From the NCBI GenBank assembly GCA_017644185.1, contig JAEPMA010000002.1:186001-250000 (forward strand): a DNA stretch of 64,000 nucleotides, given 5' to 3'. The translations under genes were made by a program, and so were the position numbers. This stretch comes from Rhodospirillales bacterium (GTDB taxonomy: Bacteria; Pseudomonadota; Alphaproteobacteria; Rhodospirillales; Casp-alpha2). Positions 8,121 to 16,518 of the stretch are shown in pieces. Under the pieces are notes generated by a model. That model saw only the letters and a list, made by a program, of their open reading frames with translations. It was not told where the DNA came from and did not search any database. How positions within the stretch are numbered: position 1 is the stretch's first letter; each line of letters opens with the position of its first letter.

Positions 8121-9754
8121 GCGAGGTTGCGCCCCCCTCACCCACGCCGCCGCCTGCCGGACAGGCGGCCCTCTCTCGTTTGACCGTCACTCAGGTCCCG
8201 CCGCAACTACTCGAATTGGCGGCTGGCAGCAAATTGGATGTACTTGTCACCGCCCTTGCCGATGCCGCCGAGCTCAAACTTACGAGTAGGCTGGGTGACA
8301 TCGCCGTAAATCTGCCGCCGAATGCTCAAAGCTCTTTCAAGCCCGGTGACGCCCTGATCCTGCAACTCGTCACTAAGGGCGCCATACCCAAAGTTCTGCT
8401 TACCAGTCCCGACGGCAAACCTGTGACGTTCTCGAACTCGGCCGCCACGAACACAGCTTCAACCGGCCCAGCTTCTTCCCCCGCCACGGTTCAGGTATCT
8501 TCCACAACGGGCCAGCAGATTGCGCCGGGGGTATTGGTAGGCGCCACCTTGATTCGTCCAATAACGCTCAATCCCCAACAGGTCCTACAAATCCCCGGGC
8601 AATCCGCCGCAACGCTTCCAGGGACCGCTAAACCTTCGAACCAACCCGGACCCGGCCTCAGCGCCGCCGCGCCCGCGACAAGCATTCCGGGGCAGCCACA
8701 AACAACGACAGCCCCTGGTCAAAGCACCAACGCCACGCCGACGGCGGGCACCCAGACTCAAACCCCGCCAAGTCTGACGACATTTCCTGCGGGCAGCACC
8801 CTGCAGATCAGAATTATCGCCGTCGACGTCCCCATCGGTGCGCCGCAACGGTTGGTACCCCCGCCGCCGTCGGGTCAGGTATCCCTCGCCGCCGGCGCAC
8901 AACTCACCGGGGTTGTCGGTGGCAATCACGGGACCGGGCAAACGCTGGTGCAAACCCACGCAGGCCCTGTAACGCTCCCCACAACGCAACCGTTACCGCC
9001 GGGAGCGGAAATCCGTTTCGAGATCGTTTCACTGCAGGCACCAACGAGTGGGACGGCGCAACACGGACTTATGCACGGCGCTCAACCGATCCTGGACGGC
9101 GACTGGTCCACCTTCGAAGACGCGTTGAGTACGCTCCGCGATATCGCACCGGGGGCACACCAGCATATCGTTCAAAGCGCGCTTCCACGCGCTGATGCAC
9201 AGCTCGCTACGAACGTGCTGTTCTTCCTGTCCGCGCTCAGGGGCGGCGATATCAAAAACTGGCTCGGGGACGGCCCGATGCGGATTCTTGACCGCACCCG
9301 CCCCGAACTTGCTGCCCGGATGCGCTCGGACATGGCACAGATGACCCGCACCGTTGACGACCCCGCATCCGGCGAATGGCGTCTCATGGGCGTCCCCGTC
9401 CTCCACGGCAGCGAGCTCGACCGGATCCAGATGCTTCTCCGAGACCGAGACGCCGGTGACGATGAAAACGAAGAAGACAAGGACAGCACACGCTTCGTGG
9501 TTGACCTGAACCTAAGCCGCCTCGGGCACCTGCAGATCGACGGGTTGGTTGGCGACAAGAACAAGCGCCTCGACATGGTTCTCAGGACCGATGAGCCGCT
9601 CCCGGCGCGCATGCGAGAGGACATACGCCGGCTTTTTACCGACGCGCTCGACGTGACGGGGCTTGAGGGCTCCGTCGGCTTCCAGGCCGCGCCCGGAAAA
9701 TTCGTCAACATCCCGAAGCGCAGCCCCGGGACCGCCGGCGACGTGTTGGCCTGA
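8117..9754 (+). CDS. FliK-like flagellar hook-length control protein
   Basis: The 545 residues have the layout of hook-length or type III substrate-switch proteins. The N-terminal region is followed by a long Pro/Thr/Gln/Gly-rich low-complexity centre (about residues 95-290), then a compact C-terminal domain (about 440-530) containing FVVDLNLSRLGHLQIDGLV and an RFT-type stretch PLPARMREDIRRLFTDAL, as in the FliK C-terminal domain. The start overlaps the flhG stop (ATGA). FliK measures hook length and switches export specificity. The call rests on domain layout and context, because FliK sequences diverge strongly. Confidence 0.7.
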   Translation: MSEVAPPSPTPPPAGQAALSRLTVTQVPPQLLELAAGSKLDVLVTALADAAELKLTSRLGDIAVNLPPNAQSSFKPGDALILQLVTKGAIPKVLLTSPDGKPVTFSNSAATNTASTGPASSPATVQVSSTTGQQIAPGVLVGATLIRPITLNPQQVLQIPGQSAATLPGTAKPSNQPGPGLSAAAPATSIPGQPQTTTAPGQSTNATPTAGTQTQTPPSLTTFPAGSTLQIRIIAVDVPIGAPQRLVPPPPSGQVSLAAGAQLTGVVGGNHGTGQTLVQTHAGPVTLPTTQPLPPGAEIRFEIVSLQAPTSGTAQHGLMHGAQPILDGDWSTFEDALSTLRDIAPGAHQHIVQSALPRADAQLATNVLFFLSALRGGDIKNWLGDGPMRILDRTRPELAARMRSDMAQMTRTVDDPASGEWRLMGVPVLHGSELDRIQMLLRDRDAGDDENEEDKDSTRFVVDLNLSRLGHLQIDGLVGDKNKRLDMVLRTDEPLPARMREDIRRLFTDALDVTGLEGSVGFQAAPGKFVNIPKRSPGTAGDVLA

Positions 9755-9770
9755 GGACGGAGAGCATAAC

Positions 9771-10148
9771 TTGGACGACAACGACAATATTCGCCGCCGC
9801 CGCGACGTGCTGGAGACATTGCCGGCTCCACACCCGCGGCATGACGCCGTCGTGGTAATGGAGAACGACTGCATGGGGGCGAAACTTCGTCTGCGCTACG
9901 TACCGGACCGGGACGTGCTCAAGCCTGAAAGCCTGAGCCGCTATGTCGGCACTTTGGCCAAGCTCCCGTTCTCCAGCCTTGAGGAAACAGCACAAACGAT
10001 CCTCGAAGACATCAACGATCAGGTGATACCCAATTGGATTGAGGTAACTTTAAGCCGATCCGGCCCGGACATGCGCCACGAAGTGCGTGTCGAGGATCGC
10101 CAGCCGAACTGGAAGGAACGCGGGCTTTTGGACCGGCTGGCACCTTAA
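9771..10148 (+). CDS. QueF-like (T-fold) protein without the catalytic loop
   Basis: This 125-residue protein probably starts at the TTG at 9771, which follows GAGGACGGAGAG; an upstream in-frame start would run back into the FliK-like gene. Compared from memory with type I QueF (7-cyano-7-deazaguanine reductase), it keeps DVLETLPAPH (QueF DVLESFPNKH), YVPDRDVLKPESLSRYV (QueF YIPD...SKSLKLYL) and EETAQTILEDINDQV then PNWIEV (QueF HEDC...DPRYIEV). About 11 residues are missing where QueF has its catalytic Cys and Asp loop (SLCPKTGQPD). I infer a T-fold protein with no nitrile reductase activity. Its place as last gene of the flagellar run suggests a flagellar link, not queuosine synthesis. Confidence 0.55.
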   Translation: MDDNDNIRRRRDVLETLPAPHPRHDAVVVMENDCMGAKLRLRYVPDRDVLKPESLSRYVGTLAKLPFSSLEETAQTILEDINDQVIPNWIEVTLSRSGPDMRHEVRVEDRQPNWKERGLLDRLAP

Positions 10149-10160
10149 ATAAACCGGCCT

Positions 10161-10246
10161 CGTCACCCTGAAAGCGATGCAGGGTCGATATAATCACACA
10201 CCGCTAGCTGACCCTAATGGGCCCTGAATCAAGTTCAGGACGACGA
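10161..10246. repeat. Intergenic palindromic repeat, family C
   Basis: A CGTCACCCTG...CAGGGT stem is followed by GGGCCCTGAATCAAGTTCAG and GACGACG. It lies between the convergent QueF-like gene and fliJ, where it may end transcription from both sides. The same core recurs at 16416, 41699 and 56761. Confidence 0.75.
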
Positions 10247-10249
10247 TCT

Positions 10250-10684
10250 TCATTTGATCTTACTGGACTGACGCCGATTGTACTGGGTGATGCCGATCTC
10301 ATCGAGTTCGCTCTGCTCATCGCGTTCGAGCTCGGCCTCGATGCGCGCAACACGCCGGTTTTCGGAGATTTCGTACTTCTTGAATTCCAGAAATGCGACT
10401 CTTAACTCTTCGCGCGCATCCTCGACTTCGCGCTCTTGGCGAGCGATCCGCTCTCGGTACTCCTCGCGCCGGCGAATGGCATGCTCGGCATAGGGGCCAT
10501 AGAGGATGCCACCTTCGGTCGGCATGCTGGCAGCATGCGCCTGTTCTTGCTTGATCTCTTCCTCAAGTGCTTCCAGCAACCCGATGAGGTTCTCGAGCTG
10601 ACGAAGTTGTTCGGCGAGAATTCGGCGTTTCTGATCCACTTCCCAATCATTGAGCCGCATAAGCGCCTTGAAGTCTTTCGCCAT
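10250..10684 (-). CDS. fliJ: Flagellar export chaperone FliJ
   Basis: The 144-residue protein is almost entirely charged alpha-helix and predicted coiled coil (KALMRLNDWEVDQKRRILAE, later RRREEYRERIARQEREVEDA). Size, composition and position directly after fliI match FliJ, the stalk-like protein that activates the FliI ATPase ring and escorts export cargo. It begins 6 bases after the fliI stop. Sequence conservation in FliJ is low, so the call depends on the operon as well as the coiled coil. Confidence 0.82.
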   Translation of the reverse strand: MAKDFKALMRLNDWEVDQKRRILAEQLRQLENLIGLLEALEEEIKQEQAHAASMPTEGGILYGPYAEHAIRRREEYRERIARQEREVEDAREELRVAFLEFKKYEISENRRVARIEAELERDEQSELDEIGITQYNRRQSSKIK

Positions 10685-10690
10685 CTAGAC

Positions 10691-12073
10691 TCACCTGCCA
10701 TCATCTTCAGGCGCGGCGCCGCCAACCGCTGGATCACCAGTGTCACCCTGCATGCCGAGCAGGTCGTAGAGTTGCTGGTAGCCCTCCGCAAGCGTCGGGT
10801 TCTCGCCAATTTCCTGGGATAGATAATCCTCAAGCTGATCGTAGTATTGGATCGCTTCGTCGACAGCGGCGTCAGACCCACGCCGGTAGGCGCCAAGGCG
10901 GATCAACTCCGCCATATCTTCGTAGGTCGCCAGGAGCTTACGCGCCCGCACGATCGCGGCGTTCTGGGATGGGGTATTACATGCCGGCATCGTTCGTGAA
11001 ATGCTTTTGAGGACGTTGATCGCCGGGTAACGGTTACGCTCCGCGATTTCACGCTCCAGCACCACGTGTCCGTCCAGAATACCGCGTACGGCGTCAGCAA
11101 CCGGTTCATTGTGGTCATCGCCTTCGACCAAAACGGTGAATAGCCCGGTGATGTCACCCTGCCTGCCGTGCCCCGGCCCGGCGCGCTCAAGCAATTTCGG
11201 AAGTTCCGCGAACACCGACGGCGTATACCCCTTGGATGCCGGCGGCTCGCCCGACGAAAGGCTGATTTCGCGCTGTGCCATGGCGAAGCGCGTAACGCTG
11301 TCCATCATGCACAGAACATTCTTTCCCTGATCTCGGAAATATTCGGCCACCGCGAGCGTCACGTAGGCGGCCTGACGGCGGACCAGCGGCGGCTCGTCCG
11401 AGGTGGCGAGGATCACGACGGTGCGCTTCATCCCTTCCTCGCCCAGGTAATCCTCGATGAACTCTTTCGCTTCCCGGCCGCGCTCACCGATGAGGCCGAC
11501 GACACTGATCTCTGCGTCCGTATTGCGCGCCATCATCGACAGCAAGGTCGATTTGCCGACGCCGGAGCCGGCAAATATCCCCATGCGCTGGCCGCGGCAG
11601 GTGGTCAGGAAGGTATTCATCACCCGCACGCCGAGGTCGACCTTCCCGCCGACGCGGCGACGTTTATGCGCGGGCGGCGGACCGGCATGGATCTGGTACG
11701 GCTTCATGCCGCTCTCGATGGGCCCCATATCGTCGAGCGGCTCGCCGAATGCATTGATCACCCGGCCCAGCCACGATTGATCAGGATAAATAGAGGGTTC
11801 CGTCGACGCGAGCTCTGCCTGGCAGCCAAGGCCGATGCCGTCGAGCGAGCCGAACGGCATAACCAGCGCCCGCCCCCCCCTGAAACCGATGACTTCACAG
11901 ATGACGTAATGCCCCTTACGCCCGTCGACACGCACGTGATCGCCAATCGAAAGCGTGCCTTGCAGCCCGCCGATCTCGACCATCAGGCCGACGATATCGG
12001 CGACGCGCCCGAATACTTGATGATCCGGCAAACGCGCGACCGCGTTGGCGATATTATTGGAAAATACCCGCAA
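10691..12073 (-). CDS. fliI: Flagellum-specific ATP synthase FliI
   Basis: This 460-residue F1-beta-like ATPase powers unfolding and export of flagellar subunits. It has Walker A FAGSGVGKSTLLSMMA, GLIGERGREAKEFIED, Walker B with VLCMMDSVTRFAMAQREI, and the family signature GEPPASKGYTPSVFAELP. It starts at TTG 12073 behind a GGGACGGGGAA ribosome site; no ATG or GTG lies upstream before an in-frame stop. It forms a two-gene operon with fliJ, convergent with the fliG-flhG run. Confidence 0.95.
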   Translation of the reverse strand: MRVFSNNIANAVARLPDHQVFGRVADIVGLMVEIGGLQGTLSIGDHVRVDGRKGHYVICEVIGFRGGRALVMPFGSLDGIGLGCQAELASTEPSIYPDQSWLGRVINAFGEPLDDMGPIESGMKPYQIHAGPPPAHKRRRVGGKVDLGVRVMNTFLTTCRGQRMGIFAGSGVGKSTLLSMMARNTDAEISVVGLIGERGREAKEFIEDYLGEEGMKRTVVILATSDEPPLVRRQAAYVTLAVAEYFRDQGKNVLCMMDSVTRFAMAQREISLSSGEPPASKGYTPSVFAELPKLLERAGPGHGRQGDITGLFTVLVEGDDHNEPVADAVRGILDGHVVLEREIAERNRYPAINVLKSISRTMPACNTPSQNAAIVRARKLLATYEDMAELIRLGAYRRGSDAAVDEAIQYYDQLEDYLSQEIGENPTLAEGYQQLYDLLGMQGDTGDPAVGGAAPEDDGR

Positions 12074-12328
12074 CAGGTTATTCCCCGTCCCTTTTCCAAG
12101 CGCCCGTCCCGAAGGCGCTGAACCCGTCTCTAGAATGACGTCTCATTCCTAAGTTTTTGTAAAGGCCCGGTGCAAAATCGGACGTCAAAAGACGCACCGT
12201 CCCCCGTTAGTCCAACGCATCGCAATCCGATAGGATTGACGTTTGCGCCCAATATTTCGCATGGCTAGTATCACCGGGTGGTTATGATTTCGTACGATAT
12301 CTTCCGTCAAATAGTCTAGGCCGTCCGC

Positions 12329-13963
12329 ATGACAAACAGAGCCTGCACTTCAGTATTCAGCTTCGTTGCTGCGACGGTTTCCTCCTTCATATTGTTCGTC
12401 TATTTCATCGGCTCCGACGCGAACTTCCAAGCATGGGAATTCGAGCTCACGTTTCATGGCATCAAGCAGCCTGTAACGTGGGCATTCCCAATATTGTTCT
12501 CGCTCGGTTTCGGCATCATTGCGGTGATCTGCAATTGGCTGATGGCATTATTTCACCGCTATCGTGACGTCGAGGGATTGTTGTTGCTGGAGGGAGTGCT
12601 ACTCGCCAAAGCACCGCTGATTCTGGTGTCCGTCGCGGCCTTCATCATTTTCCGGCCGCCGAACTACTCGCTATCGATCGCTGTTGTAGCGGTTGCTCTT
12701 TGTGCTGCTGCTGAGTGCATCTTCCATGTTCTGGCGGCGGCCCGGCGTGTGCAACGCGGATTGAGTACATGGAAAGGCGAGACCTCAAGTGCGGCTTTTT
12801 TGCTCAATGCGAGCCTGACGGCTGGCGGCATCCTAGTCGGTCTAGTGCTGTTCGAAACGGCCCTGAGGATTCACAACCCCTTCACATTGCGCATTAAGGG
12901 CGACAAGATCGTTTTGCAGACGAACTATAAGTTCATCATCAACAATGACACGCCCGGTAAATTGGAAAAGACGATTTCCGTGAGCTGGAACTCGCTCGGG
13001 TTCCGGGGCGACGACCCGCCGGTTGACTTCGACAAGCACCTTTCCATCGTTGTCGTCGGCGGCAGCACGGCCGAGGATTCTTCGCTTTCCGACGACAAGA
13101 CCTGGATCAGCGTGATGAACCACACCCTTTCCGACAGCCAGACGGATTTGTGGGTCAACAATGCTGGACTGATGGGGCATTCGACACATGGTCACCGACT
13201 CCTAGTCGATGATTACCTCGCGAAACTGAAACCGGATGTCATCATATTCTTAATCGGGATCAATGATCTCGGAAAGGATGGACTGGGCCGCGAGGGCAGA
13301 CAGATCAACGCGTTGGAACGTTCGGTCCACCGTGAGAACAACAATGTCCGGCAGTTTTTCGACCGTCTCGCCGATTATTCGGAAGTCGCCAATCTGATTA
13401 ATAACATCTACAGGCGTTATCAAGCGTCCAAAGCAGGTCTCGCCCCCTTTAACCTAAGACTCAAGGGAGAGATATCACGCAGTAAACTTATCGAGCCAAA
13501 GCCCGGAGAAGCTGACACGATACTGGAGCGCATGCCTGGCGTCTTGGACAACTATGCTGAGCGCGTGCGTAACCTCATAAGGAAATCACGCGCCATCGGC
13601 GCCAAAGTCGTTCTTGTTACGCAGCCGCTGTTGATCGGGCCAGGCGTAGACCCGGACCTCGGTTTCAGGCTCGACAACATCGAACAGCAGTTGCTTGAAC
13701 GCCCAGTATCATCGCTGACCTATTGGAATGTCCTGGAACGTTATAACGATGTTGTCCGTGCGGTTGGAGAGGAGCTTGATGTGCCGGTTATCGATCTAGC
13801 ACAGCAGTTGGAGAAACGATCCTCATACTACATCGATACCATGCATTTCTCGGTCGAGGGTGCGGCGCAGGTCGGCAAGCTGGTCGCCGCCGGGTTATGC
13901 CCCTGGTTGTCCAAGACCTTCCCCGAACACAAAACCACGAACGAATGTCCGGGGACACGCTGA
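12329..13963 (+). CDS. Membrane-anchored SGNH/GDSL-type hydrolase
   Basis: The first 170 residues hold about five hydrophobic segments, with the first beginning CTSVFSFVAATVSSFILFVY. The rest is a probable extracytoplasmic SGNH domain: VVVGGSTAEDSS carries the block I Ser, NNAGLMGHST follows, FLIGINDLGK is the block III GxND motif, and IDTMHFSVEGA supplies the Asp and His of block V. This layout resembles lipases or acetyl-esterases acting on cell-surface polysaccharide; the substrate is unknown. Codon use is less GC-biased than in neighbours, with ATA and TTA codons, which hints at acquisition. It stands alone after the divergent fliI promoter region. Confidence 0.75.
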   Translation: MTNRACTSVFSFVAATVSSFILFVYFIGSDANFQAWEFELTFHGIKQPVTWAFPILFSLGFGIIAVICNWLMALFHRYRDVEGLLLLEGVLLAKAPLILVSVAAFIIFRPPNYSLSIAVVAVALCAAAECIFHVLAAARRVQRGLSTWKGETSSAAFLLNASLTAGGILVGLVLFETALRIHNPFTLRIKGDKIVLQTNYKFIINNDTPGKLEKTISVSWNSLGFRGDDPPVDFDKHLSIVVVGGSTAEDSSLSDDKTWISVMNHTLSDSQTDLWVNNAGLMGHSTHGHRLLVDDYLAKLKPDVIIFLIGINDLGKDGLGREGRQINALERSVHRENNNVRQFFDRLADYSEVANLINNIYRRYQASKAGLAPFNLRLKGEISRSKLIEPKPGEADTILERMPGVLDNYAERVRNLIRKSRAIGAKVVLVTQPLLIGPGVDPDLGFRLDNIEQQLLERPVSSLTYWNVLERYNDVVRAVGEELDVPVIDLAQQLEKRSSYYIDTMHFSVEGAAQVGKLVAAGLCPWLSKTFPEHKTTNECPGTR

Positions 13964-14145
13964 GGCAAGATCCCTAGCAGGAATTCCTCAGTCTCGGTGT
14001 CCAAGGCCGCGCCACCACCGTGGAGCGGCCTATTCATTGATGCCAAAATCCCGTTTTCGAGACATTCTCGCCCGCATCCTTGCCGGGCTCCGGCAAAAAC
14101 CATACGAAATAAAGTCATAATCATAAGACGTTGGAGGGAAGCACA

Positions 14146-15708
14146 GTGGATGCGCGCACGGAAAGCTGGGACGAAACGGTCGATGTCGTCGTTGTCGGGT
14201 TTGGTTTTGCAGGCGGCACCGCAGCCATCGAAGCCCATGATCTCGGCGCGAACGTGCTGCTGGCCGAGAAGAACCGGACGCCCGGCGGTATATCGATCTG
14301 CTCGGCAGGCGGCGTGCGCATCGCCAAGGACCGCGACGCGGCGTTCGCCTATCTGAAGGCGACCAACGCCGGCACCACGCCGGACGAACCGCTGGCGGCA
14401 CTGGCTGAAGGTATGGCGACGATCTCCGCGTTTATCGAAGAGATTGCCGCAGCCGCTGGCGCAAACCCTGTCATCAACTGGATGCCCGGGAACTACCCGT
14501 TCGAGGGGTTCGACACCTTCGGGTTCATATCGATTGCCGACTATCCAGGTCTGGATCTGAACGAAAAGTATCCGCATGTACGCGGTCTCAGGGGCGGTGC
14601 ACGGTTATTTGCAGCCCTTCACCACAACGTCGAAACCCGCGGCATTCCCGTCCGTTATGACACTGCGGCGGAGCGGCTCGTCACATCCGTCGACGGCGCC
14701 GTCACGGGAGTTCTGCTGAAGGATGCGTCAGGAACCAAGCGCGTAAGGGCGCGAGGCGGCGTGATCCTGGCATGCGGGGGCTTCGAAGCCGACACCGAGA
14801 TGCAAGCGCAATACTGGCAGGGCAAACCCGTCATGCCGCAAGCGTATATGGGCAACACTGGCGATGGCATTCGTATGGCACAGGCTGTCGGCGCGGACCT
14901 CTGGCACATGTGGCACTACCACGGCACCTACGGCATGCCTCACCCCGACCCGAACTACCCGTTCGGCATGCGTCTGATGAAATTTCCCGACTGGATCCCC
15001 GAACAGGAAGAACCGGACGATGTTCCGGCGTTTTTCTCGGCGTTACATGGAAAGCGTATGCCCTGGATCGTCGTCGACGCACGCGGTAACCGCTTCATGA
15101 ACGAGTACCCACCCTACGTTCAGGACACTGGGCATCGAGACATGGAAATCATGGACCCGGTGTCACGCACCCACCTGCGCAACCCGGCCTGGCTGGTGAT
15201 CGATGCAGCGGGCCTCGCATCCGGGCAGTTAGGTCTTCAAACCTACAACGACCACGGTCAGACCTTCATGTGGAGCGCCGACAACAAACAGGAAATCGAA
15301 CTCGGCATCATCAAGGGTGCCGACACGTTGGCGGAATTGGCGGGAATCATGGGCGCGCCTGCAGGTGCACTGGAGGAGACCGTGCGCCGCTGGAATGAAC
15401 AGGTCGCGGCAGGTGAAGATAAGGATTACGGACGCATTCCGGAATCTCTCGTCCCCATCAAAGAACCGCCGTTCTATACGACCGAATTACGCCCCCTAGT
15501 CGGCAATACCCAGGGCGGTCCGGTTCATGATGCAAGGCAACGCGTACTCAACCCGTTCGGCGACGTCATCGAGGGTTTATATACCGCGGGCGAGCTCGGC
15601 AGCGTCTTTGGTCATCTTTATATTTCCGGTGGCAATCTCGCCGAATGCTTTGTCGGCGGGCGCGCTGCGGCGCGCGAGGCGTTCAACAACGCCCCCAAGA
15701 ACACCTGA
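14146..15708 (+). CDS. FAD-dependent oxidoreductase, fumarate reductase/ketosteroid dehydrogenase flavoprotein family
   Basis: The 520-residue soluble flavoprotein has the N-terminal dinucleotide fold VDVVVVGFGFAGGTAAIEAH, then EKNRTPGGISICSAGGVRI, and GVILACGGFEADTEM and YTAGELGSVFGHLYISGGNL toward the C-terminus, all typical of the fumarate reductase/succinate dehydrogenase flavoprotein superfamily. GTG 14146 is preferred because GGAGGG ends 7 bases before it; a TTG at 14131 would place that site inside the gene. The family includes tricarballylate, urocanate and 3-ketosteroid enzymes, and I cannot choose among them. The HAD gene follows after 16 bases and is probably in the same operon. 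Confidence 0.82.
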   Translation: MDARTESWDETVDVVVVGFGFAGGTAAIEAHDLGANVLLAEKNRTPGGISICSAGGVRIAKDRDAAFAYLKATNAGTTPDEPLAALAEGMATISAFIEEIAAAAGANPVINWMPGNYPFEGFDTFGFISIADYPGLDLNEKYPHVRGLRGGARLFAALHHNVETRGIPVRYDTAAERLVTSVDGAVTGVLLKDASGTKRVRARGGVILACGGFEADTEMQAQYWQGKPVMPQAYMGNTGDGIRMAQAVGADLWHMWHYHGTYGMPHPDPNYPFGMRLMKFPDWIPEQEEPDDVPAFFSALHGKRMPWIVVDARGNRFMNEYPPYVQDTGHRDMEIMDPVSRTHLRNPAWLVIDAAGLASGQLGLQTYNDHGQTFMWSADNKQEIELGIIKGADTLAELAGIMGAPAGALEETVRRWNEQVAAGEDKDYGRIPESLVPIKEPPFYTTELRPLVGNTQGGPVHDARQRVLNPFGDVIEGLYTAGELGSVFGHLYISGGNLAECFVGGRAAAREAFNNAPKNT

Positions 15709-15724
15709 CTGAGAGGAACGGACC

Positions 15725-16426
15725 ATGCAGGCGAAACTCGTCACCTATGACGTCTACATGGCGCTTCTTGATATCGAAGGCAGCCTTGTCCCAGCCGTCA
15801 CAGAAACCCTCGATTTGAACAACGAGGCTGCTGCGGTTTTTGTCCGGCTTTGGCGCGGCAAGCAGATGGAACGAGCAGCCGCCAGCAATTCGCTTGAGAA
15901 ACCGCGCACGCCATTTCGCGACTGTACGTTCATGGCGCTCGATTATTGTCTTGGCCGATATGATATTTCGATACCTTCCGAGACGCGCAAGACACTCGTC
16001 CTCGCATGGGATACGATGAACCCGTGGCCCGAAGCCGAAGCCGCGATTGCCGCAGTCAAAGACAAGGGGCTCAAGACGGCAATTCTGTCGAATGGGGACC
16101 AGGATATGCTCGAAGCCGTCGCGAGGAACTTCACGCCTCAAACCTTCGATTACATTCTGTCGTCGGAAACGGCGGGGTACTACAAGCCGCACCCTGCCGT
16201 GTACGATCTTCCGACCGAGGTGCTCGGAATAAGCAAGGATGAGATTGTTCATGTCGCGGGCAGTCCCAACGACGTCACAGGCGCCGTGGCCGCAGGCATG
16301 CGTTGTATCTGGTCCAACCGGCACGGCGACCAGGTTCTCGACCCCAATTACCCGCCGACTGTCGAGATTACGGATCTTTCGGGGGTCGCGAATTTGATCG
16401 AGCTCCAAACGGTCTCGTCGTCCTGA
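15725..16426 (+). CDS. HAD-superfamily hydrolase, haloacid dehalogenase type II-like
   Basis: The 233 residues match the type II haloacid dehalogenase layout. The nucleophile is probably Asp9 in VTYDVYMALLD, followed by a helical cap, AILSNGDQDM for motif II, YKPHPAVYD for motif III with its Lys, and HVAGSPNDVTGAVAAGM for motif IV. The usual GTL after the nucleophile is replaced by MAL, which is unusual. The last codons and the stop lie inside a family C repeat. Probable partner of the upstream flavoprotein; substrate unknown. Confidence 0.78.
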   Translation: MQAKLVTYDVYMALLDIEGSLVPAVTETLDLNNEAAAVFVRLWRGKQMERAAASNSLEKPRTPFRDCTFMALDYCLGRYDISIPSETRKTLVLAWDTMNPWPEAEAAIAAVKDKGLKTAILSNGDQDMLEAVARNFTPQTFDYILSSETAGYYKPHPAVYDLPTEVLGISKDEIVHVAGSPNDVTGAVAAGMRCIWSNRHGDQVLDPNYPPTVEITDLSGVANLIELQTVSSS

Positions 16427-16501
16427 ATTCAATTCAGGACCCATGCACGGCAGGTGCCCAAGAGCCCCCTATGGACCCTGAATCAAGTTCAGGGTGACGG
16501 C
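16416..16501. repeat. Intergenic palindromic repeat, family C
   Basis: Two palindromes, TCCTGAATTCAATTCAGGA (16421-16439) and ACCCTGAATCAAGTTCAGGG (16475-16494), are bounded by GTCGTC and GTGACGG. The repeat contains the final codons and stop of the HAD gene and precedes the end of the converging metallo-hydrolase gene. Confidence 0.8.
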
Positions 16502-16518
16502 CATCAGTCAGCTTAAAC

